Of a DNA stretch of 64,000 nucleotides, positions 16,143-25,101 are shown in pieces (the first letter of the stretch is position 1; each line of letters starts with the position of its first letter). Source of the stretch: Ruminococcus flavefaciens AE3010 (lineage in GTDB: Bacteria; Bacillota; Clostridia; Oscillospirales; Ruminococcaceae); assembly GCF_000526795.1 (NCBI RefSeq), contig NZ_JAGT01000001.1, positions 3,516,501 through 3,580,500 of the forward strand. Reading direction: 5' to 3'. The notes beneath the pieces are model-generated. The model did not search any database and was not told the DNA's origin. It saw nothing but the letters and a program-made list of their open reading frames with translations. The position numbers were made by a program, and so were the translations under genes.

Positions 16143-17441
16143 ATGAAGGTACAGACAATGCTTAAACGAGCGGCAGCTGTGGCTTCGGGAGTACTTGTGC
16201 TCTCGGCAACTGTTAGCATGAACACCGCGGACAGCTCAACTTCAGCCGAGGAAACTGCGGCTGCGGAAACCACTGCGGAGGTAAGCGAAACAGCTGCGGA
16301 AACCGAAAACACTTCCGAGAAAGCTTCGGAAAGTGCGGAGGAAGAGTCAAAGATGCCAGAGGATTGGGAGAAAGCTGATGTCAGCGATTATGATTCCAGC
16401 CTCACTCTTATAAGCTATGAGCTCGCAACGCCTGAAATGGCGAAGGTGGGCGAAGCTGTTGATCCATATGCAGGACTTTCGGAAGAAGAGCGTAAGGCTC
16501 GTGAGGAAGAGATTGCAAAGAAAAAGAGCGCGTTGAAAAAAGCAACGCCTACTTTATCAAAGAATGCGGCAAAGAGCCGCAGCATAGCACCTACAGCGGT
16601 GGAGCTCAAGACCTCCGGCGCGTCGGTAGGTGATATACCGCAGTCACAGTCGGATCCGGATGTGGAAGCCAAGCCCGGCGAATTCGCATTCGTTACCTAC
16701 GGCTGGGGACACGGCGTCGGTATGAGCCAGAACGGCGCAAACTTCTATGCAAGCTGCGCAGGCTGGACATATCAGGATATCCTGTTCCACTATTACCCCG
16801 GAACAGAGCTTATGAATACAGGAATGACTGACGAGGAGGAGCTTACCATAGCTCATGAGCCTGCTGGCGATACCCTCAAGGTCGTATCTGAGATAGTCAA
16901 CCGTGAGGTCGGCGGAAGCTTCTCTTACGAAGCTATCAAGGCTCAGGCAGTTGCGGTTTATACTTATATAAAGTATAACGGCGACGATTCAAAGGACCTG
17001 AGAGGTAAGGCTGACCCGCCCCAGGTAGTCATTGACGCTTGTCAGGAAGTACTGGGCGAGGCACTTTACTACGACAACAGTTACGCGCTGACAGTATTCT
17101 CCGCTTCAAGCGGCGGCTGCTCGGCAAACTGCCGTGACGTATTCTATGCGGATTATCCGTACCTCAGAAGCGTGCCCAGCGACTATGATGCCGCTTACGA
17201 CCCGCACTGGGGAACAGTTACATATATGACTGCCGAGGCAGTGAAGAAAAAGCTTGAAACAGCTTACCACATCACTCTTTCGGACGATCCCGCAAACTGG
17301 ATACAGCCCGTTTACTCAGAGGAGACAGGCTACGTCATCTCTGTAAACATAGACGGACAGACAACCGCTAAGGGTTATCCGTTCTCAATGATGATGGGAC
17401 TTAAATCATCAAAATTCAATCTGAAATATACATATGATTGA
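16143..17441 (+). CDS. SpoIID/LytB domain protein with permuted motif order
   Basis: 432 residues with an N-terminal signal or anchor, a long Glu/Ala/Thr-rich linker and a SpoIID/LytB region. SpoIID strips stem-peptide-free glycan strands as a lytic transglycosylase. The motif usually last, GWGHGVGMSQNGA...YYPGTEL, comes first here (from residue 187). It is followed by NREV...EAIKAQAVAVYTY (about 263), SASSGG (about 320) and the terminal GLKSSKFNLKY. The catalytic Glu equivalent is that of NREV. The gene follows the two sortases by 36 bases and may act in wall remodelling for protein anchoring. Confidence 0.82.
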   Translation: MKVQTMLKRAAAVASGVLVLSATVSMNTADSSTSAEETAAAETTAEVSETAAETENTSEKASESAEEESKMPEDWEKADVSDYDSSLTLISYELATPEMAKVGEAVDPYAGLSEEERKAREEEIAKKKSALKKATPTLSKNAAKSRSIAPTAVELKTSGASVGDIPQSQSDPDVEAKPGEFAFVTYGWGHGVGMSQNGANFYASCAGWTYQDILFHYYPGTELMNTGMTDEEELTIAHEPAGDTLKVVSEIVNREVGGSFSYEAIKAQAVAVYTYIKYNGDDSKDLRGKADPPQVVIDACQEVLGEALYYDNSYALTVFSASSGGCSANCRDVFYADYPYLRSVPSDYDAAYDPHWGTVTYMTAEAVKKKLETAYHITLSDDPANWIQPVYSEETGYVISVNIDGQTTAKGYPFSMMMGLKSSKFNLKYTYD

Positions 17442-17539
17442 TATGGCTCAAAGCCAAAGGATACATGGAACAAAAGGAATAAGTCTTTGGATGTGTGGGA
17501 CACAGTCTCATTATATCCGAAGGCTTATTTCTCCTTTTG

Positions 17540-17607
17540 GGTGATGAAAGGTGAAGCCGAGAGGTGAAAAAAACCTGAAAATGATCCCAAAAGGTGATAA
17601 AAGGTGA
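17540..17607 (+). promoter_or_regulatory. Upstream cluster of GGTGA boxes (putative MraZ sites)
   Basis: GGTGA occurs at 17540, 17550, 17563, 17593 and 17603, in two pairs with exactly 10-base spacing. MraZ is known to bind direct repeats spaced about one helical turn. The cluster lies about 240 bases before the mraZ start and just after the SpoIID-like gene. Confidence 0.6.
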
Positions 17608-17735
17608 AAACAACGTAAAAAATTTAACAAAGATAAAAACGTTTGTTTCGTTTCTTTCTAACCAATGGTTAAACATTAAACAAAATCCACAAAAAATCGC
17701 CGATTTTTGGGGATAATATTGTCGGAAACTCCATA

Positions 17736-17764
17736 TTGATTTTCACACTGAATAATGGTAAAAT
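17736..17764 (+). promoter_or_regulatory. Sigma-A promoter of the mraZ-ftsZ cluster
   Basis: TTGATT (17736-17741), 17 bases, TAAAAT (17759-17764). Transcription would begin near 17771, immediately at the proximal GGTGA cluster. Confidence 0.7.
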
Positions 17765-17772
17765 ATGTTTAG

Positions 17773-17817
17773 GGTGAAAAAAGGTGATTGGATGTGAAAT
17801 TTTCCAAATTAGGGTGA
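17773..17817 (+). promoter_or_regulatory. Proximal MraZ operator
   Basis: GGTGA at 17773, 17783 and 17813, and the variant TGTGA at 17793, all lie on a strict 10-base grid directly after the -10 box. Position and phasing fit autorepression by MraZ, as known in E. coli and mollicutes. Confidence 0.7.
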
Positions 17818-17857
17818 ATCAATCCTAAAGGTTAGAAAGAAAGTGAGGCGAAGTTCT

Positions 17858-18289
17858 ATGGCAGATCTGTTATGCGGTACCTACTACCCAAGTATAGATC
17901 AGAAAGGCCGTATGAGCTTCCCGACCAAGCTCCGAGAGATACTCGGACCCGAATTCTACCTTTGCCAGGGACATGATGACTCCTATATCGCCGTTTACTC
18001 GCCGGAAGCATTTCAGGCATACTGTGATGTGCTTGGCAATATCCCGGGACGTGACGGAGCTCTCGCAAGACGTAAGCTCCTCGCAGGTGCTGATAAGCAG
18101 ATCCCCGATAAGCAGGGACGTATCTTTATCACACAGCAGCTCAGAGACCACGCAGGTATTACTGACGAAGTCGTAGTTATCGGCGCTGATAAAAGAGCTG
18201 AGATCTGGAATAAGTCCAAGTGGGAGGAAGTCAACAACAGTATCACTCAGGACAAGATCAACGACATTCTTGCAGGTCTTGTTATCTGA
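17858..18289 (+). CDS. mraZ: Transcriptional regulator MraZ
   Basis: 143 residues beginning MADLLCGTYYPSIDQKGRMSFPTKLREILG, the first of two SpoVT/AbrB-like MraZ repeats; the second contains DKQGRIFITQQLRDHAGI. MraZ rings bind direct repeats before their own gene and repress the division cluster. A GTG at 17843 is open, but ATG 17858 is preferred because GTGAGG stands about 9 bases upstream and MraZ proteins begin just before the GTYxxSID motif. First gene of the cluster. Confidence 0.94.
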   Translation: MADLLCGTYYPSIDQKGRMSFPTKLREILGPEFYLCQGHDDSYIAVYSPEAFQAYCDVLGNIPGRDGALARRKLLAGADKQIPDKQGRIFITQQLRDHAGITDEVVVIGADKRAEIWNKSKWEEVNNSITQDKINDILAGLVI

Positions 18290-18346
18290 TACAGACGTTT
18301 TTATCTTTGTTGCCGATCAATATCGGAATAAGGAGAGTTTTGTTTG

Positions 18347-19288
18347 ATGGAATTCAGCCATATACCTGTTATGCTTGAGGAATGTATCGATGGACTAAAC
18401 ATTCGTCCCGACGGTATCTATGTTGACGGTACCGCAGGCGGTGCAGGTCACTCCTCTGCAATTGCCTCACGTTTGAATGAAAATGGAAGGCTCATCGCTC
18501 TTGACAGAGACCCCGACGCAGTCGCAGCTGCGACAGAGCGCCTCTCAGTCTACAAAAATGCGACGGTAGTTCACAGGAACTATTCCGAGATAAGAGCGGT
18601 CCTCAATGAACTTGATATAGACTATGCCGATGGTATCCTTATGGACCTTGGCGTTTCGTCATTTCAGCTCGATGAGGGAAGCAGAGGCTTCTCATATCAC
18701 TCCGACGCTCCTCTTGATATGAGAATGAGCAAGGAGGGAATGAGTGCAGCCGATGTGGTCAATACTTATTCCGAGCAGGAACTGGCAAGGATAATCTTTG
18801 AGTACGGAGAAGAAAAGTTCTCCAGAAGAATAGCTTCAAATATTATCCGTGCAAGAGAAAGCTCGCCAATAATGACTACTATGCAGCTTGCAGATATCAT
18901 AAGAGAAAGCGTTCCTCAGAAAGCGAGACGCGAAAAGAACCCGTGCAAAAAGACCTTTCAGGCAATAAGAATAGCAGTCAACGGAGAATTTGAGCACCTT
19001 GAAAAAGGTCTCGAGGACGCGTTCTACAGTCTGAGGGCAGGCGGACGCCTTGCAGTTATTACTTTCCATTCCCTTGAGGACAGACTCGTTAAACAGAAAT
19101 TTGCGGAATGGTGCAGGGGATGTATATGTCCACCGGATTTCCCCCAGTGTGTATGCGGACACAAGCCGCAGGGAAAACTTGTAAACAGAAAGCCATTAGA
19201 GGCTAAGGAACAGGAACTCGAAAGAAACAACAGAAGCAGAAGCGCAAAGCTCAGAATAATAGAAAGGAGTGCGGAAAGCAATGGCTGA
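18347..19288 (+). CDS. rsmH: 16S rRNA (cytosine1402-N4)-methyltransferase RsmH
   Basis: 313 residues. Begins MEFSHIPVMLEECIDGL, then the SAM site VDGTAGGAGHSSAI, GILMDLGVSSFQLDEGSRGFS and the C-terminal VITFHSLEDRLVKQ. It methylates C1402 of 16S rRNA. AAGGAGAG lies about 10 bases upstream of ATG 18347; an in-frame TTG just before is rejected. It overlaps ftsL by 8 bases. Old name mraW. Confidence 0.96.
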   Translation: MEFSHIPVMLEECIDGLNIRPDGIYVDGTAGGAGHSSAIASRLNENGRLIALDRDPDAVAAATERLSVYKNATVVHRNYSEIRAVLNELDIDYADGILMDLGVSSFQLDEGSRGFSYHSDAPLDMRMSKEGMSAADVVNTYSEQELARIIFEYGEEKFSRRIASNIIRARESSPIMTTMQLADIIRESVPQKARREKNPCKKTFQAIRIAVNGEFEHLEKGLEDAFYSLRAGGRLAVITFHSLEDRLVKQKFAEWCRGCICPPDFPQCVCGHKPQGKLVNRKPLEAKEQELERNNRSRSAKLRIIERSAESNG

Positions 19289-19781
19289 AAACACTGTACG
19301 CTATTATATGGACGAAAGCTATGACGATGCCGATTCGGACGAGACGACCGAAACAGGTGACGCTATGCAGAATGACTCTGAGCATAAGCCCGAGATACAA
19401 ATGAGCAAGACCGAAGCCCGAAGCGGTTCGGTATTCAAGATAATTATTGTATCGCTGATGGCTGCCGCGCTGCTCGGCTCGGTCATCTATTCACTTGATA
19501 AGCGGAATACAGCCTACAATAAGGTTTCCACTCTTCAGGAGAAGCTTGATAGCGCCGCAGCCGAAAACGTAAGACTCCAGTCTGAACTTGACGGAAAAAT
19601 GTCGGCTAAGAGCATAGAAGAATATGCCAAGTCGCTTGGAATGGAGAAGATCGATTCCACACAGATAAAATATATCCAGATTCAGACAGGCGACGTCGTT
19701 ACTATTCCGGAGCAGGAAAAAGGCATTATAGCGAAAATAAAGTCCTTTTTCGATAAATGCGTGGAATATTTCAGAGGGTAG
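19281..19781 (+). CDS. FtsL-like division protein
   Basis: 166 residues: an acidic cytoplasmic N-terminus (about 1-50), one membrane helix (about 54-72), then an extracellular coiled coil (KVSTLQEKLDSAAAENVRLQSEL) and a conserved SLGMEK block. Architecture and location between rsmH and a class B PBP identify it as FtsL, which joins DivIB/FtsQ and DivIC and activates FtsW-PBP. AAAGGAG stands 11 bases before ATG 19281. FtsL sequences are poorly conserved, so the call rests largely on context. Confidence 0.82.
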   Translation: MAENTVRYYMDESYDDADSDETTETGDAMQNDSEHKPEIQMSKTEARSGSVFKIIIVSLMAAALLGSVIYSLDKRNTAYNKVSTLQEKLDSAAAENVRLQSELDGKMSAKSIEEYAKSLGMEKIDSTQIKYIQIQTGDVVTIPEQEKGIIAKIKSFFDKCVEYFRG

Positions 19782-19813
19782 TACCAATATATATATAACA
19801 AAAGGGCTGCCCG

Positions 19814-20061
19814 TATAATTAATGAACACTATCGGCAACGAAAAAATATATAAATGCCGAGGTTATATGTAGAACACGGAGATACAGCGGGTGATCGGAA
19901 TACCGGATGTGCAGTTCCCGGGCTCTGGGCGAAATAGTGCCCGGGGACGGCAGTCCACGCTTGAATAGCGATAAATCCTTCGTCGTATCAAAACAAAAGG
20001 ACATCCTGAAAAGATAAATAAGATGTTCAGAGGCGGGGCACATGACAACCCTGCCTTTTTT
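19814..20061 (+). ncRNA. Structured gap RNA between ftsL and the PBP gene (candidate cis element)
   Basis: The 308-base gap has no plausible ORF. It contains a possible -10 box TATAAT (19814-19819, no good -35), a small CGGCA/TGCCG stem, a 10-bp hairpin at 19914-19923 and 19939-19948 with a 15-base loop, and an ACATC/GATGT stem. It ends in an intrinsic-terminator-like hairpin GGCGGGG / CCCTGCC (20032-20055, one G-U pair) followed by T residues, 30 bases before the PBP start. The layout resembles an attenuator or riboswitch leader inside the operon. No Rfam class was recognised. Confidence 0.45.
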
Positions 20062-20089
20062 ATTATAGATCACGGAAAGGAAGATTTCA

Positions 20090-22483
20090 GTGATAAATCC
20101 AAATCCCTCAAATGCAATGAGGTTCAGATCGAAAATAGTGATGACTGCCGCTTTCAGTGTGCTTTTTGCGGCTGTAGCAGGCAATTTCTTTAAGATATCA
20201 GTATTAAACAACAAGAAATACCAGAATATGGCTAACGATCAGCACTTCGGCTCAGTAAGCATATCCGCTCACAGAGGCTCTATATACGACTCAAAGGGCG
20301 TTGCTCTTGCCAAAAGTGCTACCGTATACAAGATATTCATTGACCCAAAGAGCTTCAAGGAGGACCTTGAAACCCTTGATAAGCTTATAAAAAAGCGTGC
20401 TCTTGATATTGCCAACGGTACATATACTCCTGCTCTTGATGAAAACGGAGTTGACAAGAAACAGCTTCCTGCTTCAATTGACGAATTCAAGACAGATGCG
20501 GTGAATTTCCTTGCGATCAAGCTCGGTATCACAGCAGAAGAGGTCCTGCAAGCCATCGAGCAGGACAGCCAGTATATCGTTTTGCAGGAACAGGTAGAGA
20601 AGCCCATTGCAGACGAGATCGACGATTTTTTCAACGAGTATGGCTTTGTCTCGGTAAGAAATGAGGAGGACACCAAGCGCTATTATCCTCAGAAGGACCT
20701 TGCCGCTTCCGTTATCGGATTTACTACAGGCAATATCTCCTACGGTATCGAGTCCTCTTACAACGAATATCTCTCGGGAGTTGACGGCAGAACTATCTCG
20801 GCTGTGGACTCCAACGGAAACGCTCTCCCTTATAAGTACTCCAAGACCTATGAGGCTAAGGAGGGCGACGATGTGTATCTCACCATAGACAGAGAGATAC
20901 AGTACATACTTGAAAAGAATCTCCAGAAAATGGTGCAGGATCATAAAGTCAAGAACCGTGCCTGCGCTATCCTTATGGATCCGAAGACAGGCGCTGTATA
21001 CGGTATGGCGACATACCCCAGCTTTGATCTCAACGAGCCCTTCAAGGTATCGGATCAGACTATATTTGAAAAGATATTCGCTGAAAAGAATATCACCGAG
21101 CCCACGGGTAAGGACTTCAAGGACTATACTCCCGAAGCAAGAGAGCGAATGTGGAAGAACAAGTGCATAACCGAGACCTACGAGCCCGGTTCTGTATACA
21201 AGGTCATAACCAGCTCGGCGGCAATTGAAGAAAACGTTATTGACATAGAGCATGACAGCTTCTACTGCGAGGGCTATAAAAAGATAACCGGTCATATAGC
21301 CAATATCGAATGCTGGAAAAGAGCTCCGGGTCACGGAATGCAGTCCTTCCAGGAGGCTCTCACAAATTCCTGCAACCCTGCTTTCATGGATATCGGTATG
21401 AAGCTGGGCGATGAGAAATTCTGCTATTACTTCGATGCATTCGGCTTCAGAGAGCCTACAGGCATCGATCTTCCCGCTGAGGTAAGCGGCAATAACAAGA
21501 CCCTCGAAGAGATGGAGCTTGTTGATCTTGCCGTAAGCTCATTCGGACAGTGCGAAACTATCACTCCCATGGAGATGATAACCGCCTGCTGTGCTTCCAT
21601 AAACGGCGGCTATCTGCTCCAGCCCTATGTGGTTGATAAGGTAGTTGACGGTGACGGAAATGTAGTTCTCAAAAACGAGAGAACTGTAAGACGTCAGGTA
21701 ATATCCGAGGATACCTCGGCTAAGATGAGAAATGCACTGTATCAGGTCGTAACAGGCAACGGTGCGGGAAACGTTAACATCAAGGGCTACGCTATCGGCG
21801 GCAAGTCGGGTACCTCTCAGCGACTCAGCGAGACTTCACGCTATGAGTCCATCAAGGAGAAGGAAAACGACGCCATTCAGGAATACGGCGCTTCCTATGT
21901 GTGCTTTACACCTGCGGACGATCCCGAGCTCATACTCTTTGTAATGGCTGATATGCCTGATAAAGAGAACGACGGCTACTACGGAAGCAAGTGCGCGGTG
22001 CCTACTGCAAGAGATATTCTCACAGAGGTGCTCCCGTATCTTGGCAAGAGCCCCGAGTACAACGAGCAGGAGCTCAAAAACCTTGACATAAAGGTGCCAC
22101 TCCTCAAGGGCGCAAGCATAGATGACGCTATAAAGACTCTTGACGGTATGGGCGTAAGATATGAGAAGATAGGCAACGGCATCGAGGTCGTTGACCAGTC
22201 TCCCATGACAGGAAAATCCATTGCCAAGGACGGCTGTGTATACCTGTACACAGAAAAGGTGAATTACGCGGATACACTTGTAATGGTGCCCTATCTCTAC
22301 GGCTGCAGCCCAAGCGTTGCAAATCAGATCATCAATGACAGCGGTCTGAACTATACATCGAAGGGCGCTTCTATCGAGCGTGAAGGCGCTACGGTAAACA
22401 GCCAGTCCATACAGGAGGGCAAAATGGTGCCGAGAGGTACTACCATAGAGCTTGAATTCATGGTGAATGAGATAAGCGACTGA
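20090..22483 (+). CDS. Class B penicillin-binding protein with PASTA domains (PBP2B/SpoVD-like)
   Basis: 797 residues: N-terminal membrane anchor (about 15-35), dimerisation region, transpeptidase domain with Ser368 (GSVYKVIT), SCN (TNSCNPAF) and KSGTS near 571, then two C-terminal PASTA domains (about 665-797). It cross-links septal peptidoglycan with FtsW as glycosyltransferase partner. The start is GTG behind AAAGGAAG. The presence of PASTA domains suggests lipid II or muropeptide sensing. It could be PBP2B- or SpoVD-like; position in the cluster favours the vegetative division enzyme. Confidence 0.93.
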   Translation: MINPNPSNAMRFRSKIVMTAAFSVLFAAVAGNFFKISVLNNKKYQNMANDQHFGSVSISAHRGSIYDSKGVALAKSATVYKIFIDPKSFKEDLETLDKLIKKRALDIANGTYTPALDENGVDKKQLPASIDEFKTDAVNFLAIKLGITAEEVLQAIEQDSQYIVLQEQVEKPIADEIDDFFNEYGFVSVRNEEDTKRYYPQKDLAASVIGFTTGNISYGIESSYNEYLSGVDGRTISAVDSNGNALPYKYSKTYEAKEGDDVYLTIDREIQYILEKNLQKMVQDHKVKNRACAILMDPKTGAVYGMATYPSFDLNEPFKVSDQTIFEKIFAEKNITEPTGKDFKDYTPEARERMWKNKCITETYEPGSVYKVITSSAAIEENVIDIEHDSFYCEGYKKITGHIANIECWKRAPGHGMQSFQEALTNSCNPAFMDIGMKLGDEKFCYYFDAFGFREPTGIDLPAEVSGNNKTLEEMELVDLAVSSFGQCETITPMEMITACCASINGGYLLQPYVVDKVVDGDGNVVLKNERTVRRQVISEDTSAKMRNALYQVVTGNGAGNVNIKGYAIGGKSGTSQRLSETSRYESIKEKENDAIQEYGASYVCFTPADDPELILFVMADMPDKENDGYYGSKCAVPTARDILTEVLPYLGKSPEYNEQELKNLDIKVPLLKGASIDDAIKTLDGMGVRYEKIGNGIEVVDQSPMTGKSIAKDGCVYLYTEKVNYADTLVMVPYLYGCSPSVANQIINDSGLNYTSKGASIEREGATVNSQSIQEGKMVPRGTTIELEFMVNEISD

Positions 22484-22580
22484 GTACATACATACCTCAG
22501 AAAACTGTATTATTCAAGGCAAAAAAGATAAAACAGATAAAAATAATTATTGAACAAGAGAAGGACAGGAGGCAGACACA

Positions 22581-24020
22581 ATGAAATTATGCGAACTTAT
22601 TGAAAACAACGCTGTTACTGCTATCGGCGATACCGAAATAAGCTCTGTTACCGACGACACACGCAAGGTCACCGAGGGAAGCCTCTTTGTCTGCGTTAAG
22701 GGCGGCAGCTTCGACGGACACACGGCGGCTAAGGAAATGCTTGAAAAGGGCGCGGCGGCTGTAGTCTGTGAGCGTGATCTGGGTCTGGGAGACAGACAGA
22801 TAATCACCGATAACTCACGAAAGCTCTACGGACAGATATGCTCTGCATGGTTCGGGCACCCCGAGCGCAAAATGAAGCTTATCGGCGTTACGGGTACTAA
22901 CGGTAAAACTACCATTACCAACGTTATAAAGCATATCCTTATGAAGAACGGGCACAAAACAGGGCTCGTGGGTACGATACAGAACGAAATAGGAGATGAG
23001 ATACTCCACACCGACAACACTACTCCGATGGCGTATGATTTCATGGGGCTGCTGGCAAAGATGGCAGATGCGGGCTGTGAGTATGTTGTCATGGAGGTCT
23101 CCTCCTTCGGTCTGTGTCAGTACAGGATAGGCTCTTCACATTTCGATGTGGCTGTGTTCACGAACCTCACTCAGGATCATCTGGACTACCACAAGGATAT
23201 GGAGGATTACTATCAGGCAAAGAAAATGCTCTTTGATATATGCGACTGCGCTGTTATCAATGCGGACGACGACTACGGCAGGAGACTTTTCGGCGAGGTG
23301 AGCTGCAAGAGACTCAGCTTCAGCGTAAAGGAAAATGCGGACTTCTATGCCGACGGCATAAAGATAAAGGCAACAGGCTCCAGCTTCTGGTTCTGCAACG
23401 GCGATAAATCGCACCTTATCAAGTCAAGAATGCCGGGACAGTTCAATGTATCGAATATTACGGCAGCTATTGCTGCCTGTCTCGAGGCAGGGCTCACTAT
23501 CGAGAACATAATCCCTGCTGTTGAGGAATATAACGGTGTCAAGGGACGCTGCGAGGTCATTCCCACAGGTCTGGATTTCACAGTTATCTGCGATTACGCA
23601 CATACTCCCGACGCTGTGGAGAATATCCTCAAAAGCGTTAAGGAATACACGGAAAACGACCTTATCTGCCTTTTCGGCTGCGGAGGCAACCGAGATGCGG
23701 CAAAACGCCCGAAAATGGCTAAGGCTGCGGCAAAATATGCCGATAAGCTAATAGTTACCTCTGATAATCCCCGAAATGAAGAGCCCGAGGCTATTATCAA
23801 GGATATCCTTGCAGGTCTTGAGGGCGCAGATGTGAACTATGATGTTGTAGTTGACAGAAAAGAAGCGATTTTTCATGCCTTGAAAATTGCTGAGAAAGGT
23901 GATATAATAGTACTTGCCGGCAAGGGACATGAGGATTATCAGATACTTGCGGGCATGGAGCACATACACTTCGACGAGCGTGAGATAGTCGCCGAAGGCT
24001 TAAAGCTTCTGAATAAATAA
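22581..24020 (+). CDS. murE: UDP-MurNAc-tripeptide synthetase MurE (meso-DAP type)
   Basis: 479 residues. ATP site GVTGTNGKTTITNVI; UDP-binding TTPMAYDFMGLLAKM region; C-terminal substrate signature SDNPRNEEP. DNPR at this position is diagnostic for meso-diaminopimelate addition, so the wall is predicted to be DAP-type. AGGAGG lies 8 bases before the ATG. Cytoplasmic step after MurD; no murD is present in the cluster. Confidence 0.95.
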   Translation: MKLCELIENNAVTAIGDTEISSVTDDTRKVTEGSLFVCVKGGSFDGHTAAKEMLEKGAAAVVCERDLGLGDRQIITDNSRKLYGQICSAWFGHPERKMKLIGVTGTNGKTTITNVIKHILMKNGHKTGLVGTIQNEIGDEILHTDNTTPMAYDFMGLLAKMADAGCEYVVMEVSSFGLCQYRIGSSHFDVAVFTNLTQDHLDYHKDMEDYYQAKKMLFDICDCAVINADDDYGRRLFGEVSCKRLSFSVKENADFYADGIKIKATGSSFWFCNGDKSHLIKSRMPGQFNVSNITAAIAACLEAGLTIENIIPAVEEYNGVKGRCEVIPTGLDFTVICDYAHTPDAVENILKSVKEYTENDLICLFGCGGNRDAAKRPKMAKAAAKYADKLIVTSDNPRNEEPEAIIKDILAGLEGADVNYDVVVDRKEAIFHALKIAEKGDIIVLAGKGHEDYQILAGMEHIHFDEREIVAEGLKLLNK

Positions 24021-24040
24021 AACTGGAGTTGTTATTTTAA

Positions 24041-25078
24041 ATGTCTTTCTGGGTAATAAATCTTGTAACTGCACTTTTATCATTCGTTATTGCAGGAGTT
24101 TCGGGCATATTTCTTGTGCCCTTTCTCCATAAGATCAAATTCGGTCAGCCGATAAAGACTGAGGACGGACCCAAGTGGCACGCCAAAAAGCAGGGAACTC
24201 CCACCATGGGCGGTTTCATGTTCATTATATCCACAGTCATAACTGCCATTGCGAGCTACTGGATATACAGGTGGAAAACAGGTCTCGATGCAACGGATAA
24301 GGCGAGCTTCAAGCCCTTTTATCTGCTGCTGAGCGTGGTGCTTTTCTCAGCTGCATTCGGCGTTATCGGTTTTATCGACGACTATACCAAGGTTGCCAGA
24401 AAGAACAACGACGGACTTTCTCCCATGCAGAAGATAGCCATACAGCTTGTGGTATCCGTAGGCTTTCTTGCTGCTGTACACTTCTTCGGCGACGGTGCGA
24501 CACGCATCGACCTCGGCTTCTGGAGAAGCCCCTCACTGGGAATATTCTATTATATATTAATGATGGCTGTGATAATTTACCTGACAAATGCGGTAAACCT
24601 CACAGACGGAGTAGACGGTCTCTGCGGCTCGGTAACATTTGTGGCTATGCTTATATTCACCGTATGCTGCTCAATACTCAGACAGAATGAGATGACCTGC
24701 TTCACAATGGCGCTTGCAGGCGGCTGTCTCGGATTCCTCCTTTGGAACCTTAACCCCGCAAAGTGCTTCATGGGCGATACAGGCTCAATGTTTCTGGGTG
24801 CAGCCGTTACAGGCGTGGGACTTATACTCCACAAGCACCTGCTGCTTCTTCTCGTTGCACTTGTGTACATCATCGAGGCGCTTTCCGTTGTTTTACAGGT
24901 AAGCTACTTCAAGTACACAAAGAAAAAGTACGGAGAGGGCAGGCGTATATTCAAGATGACTCCTATCCACCACCACTTCGAGATGAGCGGCTTCAGCGAG
25001 TACAAGATAGTCATAACTTTTTCGCTCTGCGGCATTATTTTCGGAGTTCTGGGCATAATTACACTGTTAGTTTTCTAA
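24041..25078 (+). CDS. mraY: Phospho-N-acetylmuramoyl-pentapeptide transferase MraY
   Basis: 345 residues, about ten membrane helices. Conserved blocks: TPTMGG near the start, GFIDDYTK, NLTDGVDGLCG, and MGDTGSMFLG, with PIHHHFEMSG near the C-terminus. It transfers phospho-MurNAc-pentapeptide to undecaprenyl phosphate to form lipid I. Begins 21 bases after murE. Confidence 0.96.
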   Translation: MSFWVINLVTALLSFVIAGVSGIFLVPFLHKIKFGQPIKTEDGPKWHAKKQGTPTMGGFMFIISTVITAIASYWIYRWKTGLDATDKASFKPFYLLLSVVLFSAAFGVIGFIDDYTKVARKNNDGLSPMQKIAIQLVVSVGFLAAVHFFGDGATRIDLGFWRSPSLGIFYYILMMAVIIYLTNAVNLTDGVDGLCGSVTFVAMLIFTVCCSILRQNEMTCFTMALAGGCLGFLLWNLNPAKCFMGDTGSMFLGAAVTGVGLILHKHLLLLLVALVYIIEALSVVLQVSYFKYTKKKYGEGRRIFKMTPIHHHFEMSGFSEYKIVITFSLCGIIFGVLGIITLLVF

Positions 25079-25101
25079 ATCCATATATTTAAGGAGAAAA
25101 A

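Noticed and set aside
17843..17857. GTG start for mraZ five codons upstream
   Set aside because: It overlaps the ribosome site GTGAGG that serves ATG 17858.
19814..20061. Known riboswitch classes (ydaO, T-box, glmS, SRP RNA) in the ftsL-pbp gap
   Set aside because: None of the remembered conserved core sequences is present.
20474..21334. A 286-codon frame opposite the PBP gene
   Set aside because: The plus strand encodes conserved PBP motifs throughout; the antisense frame has no start signal or recognisable domain.
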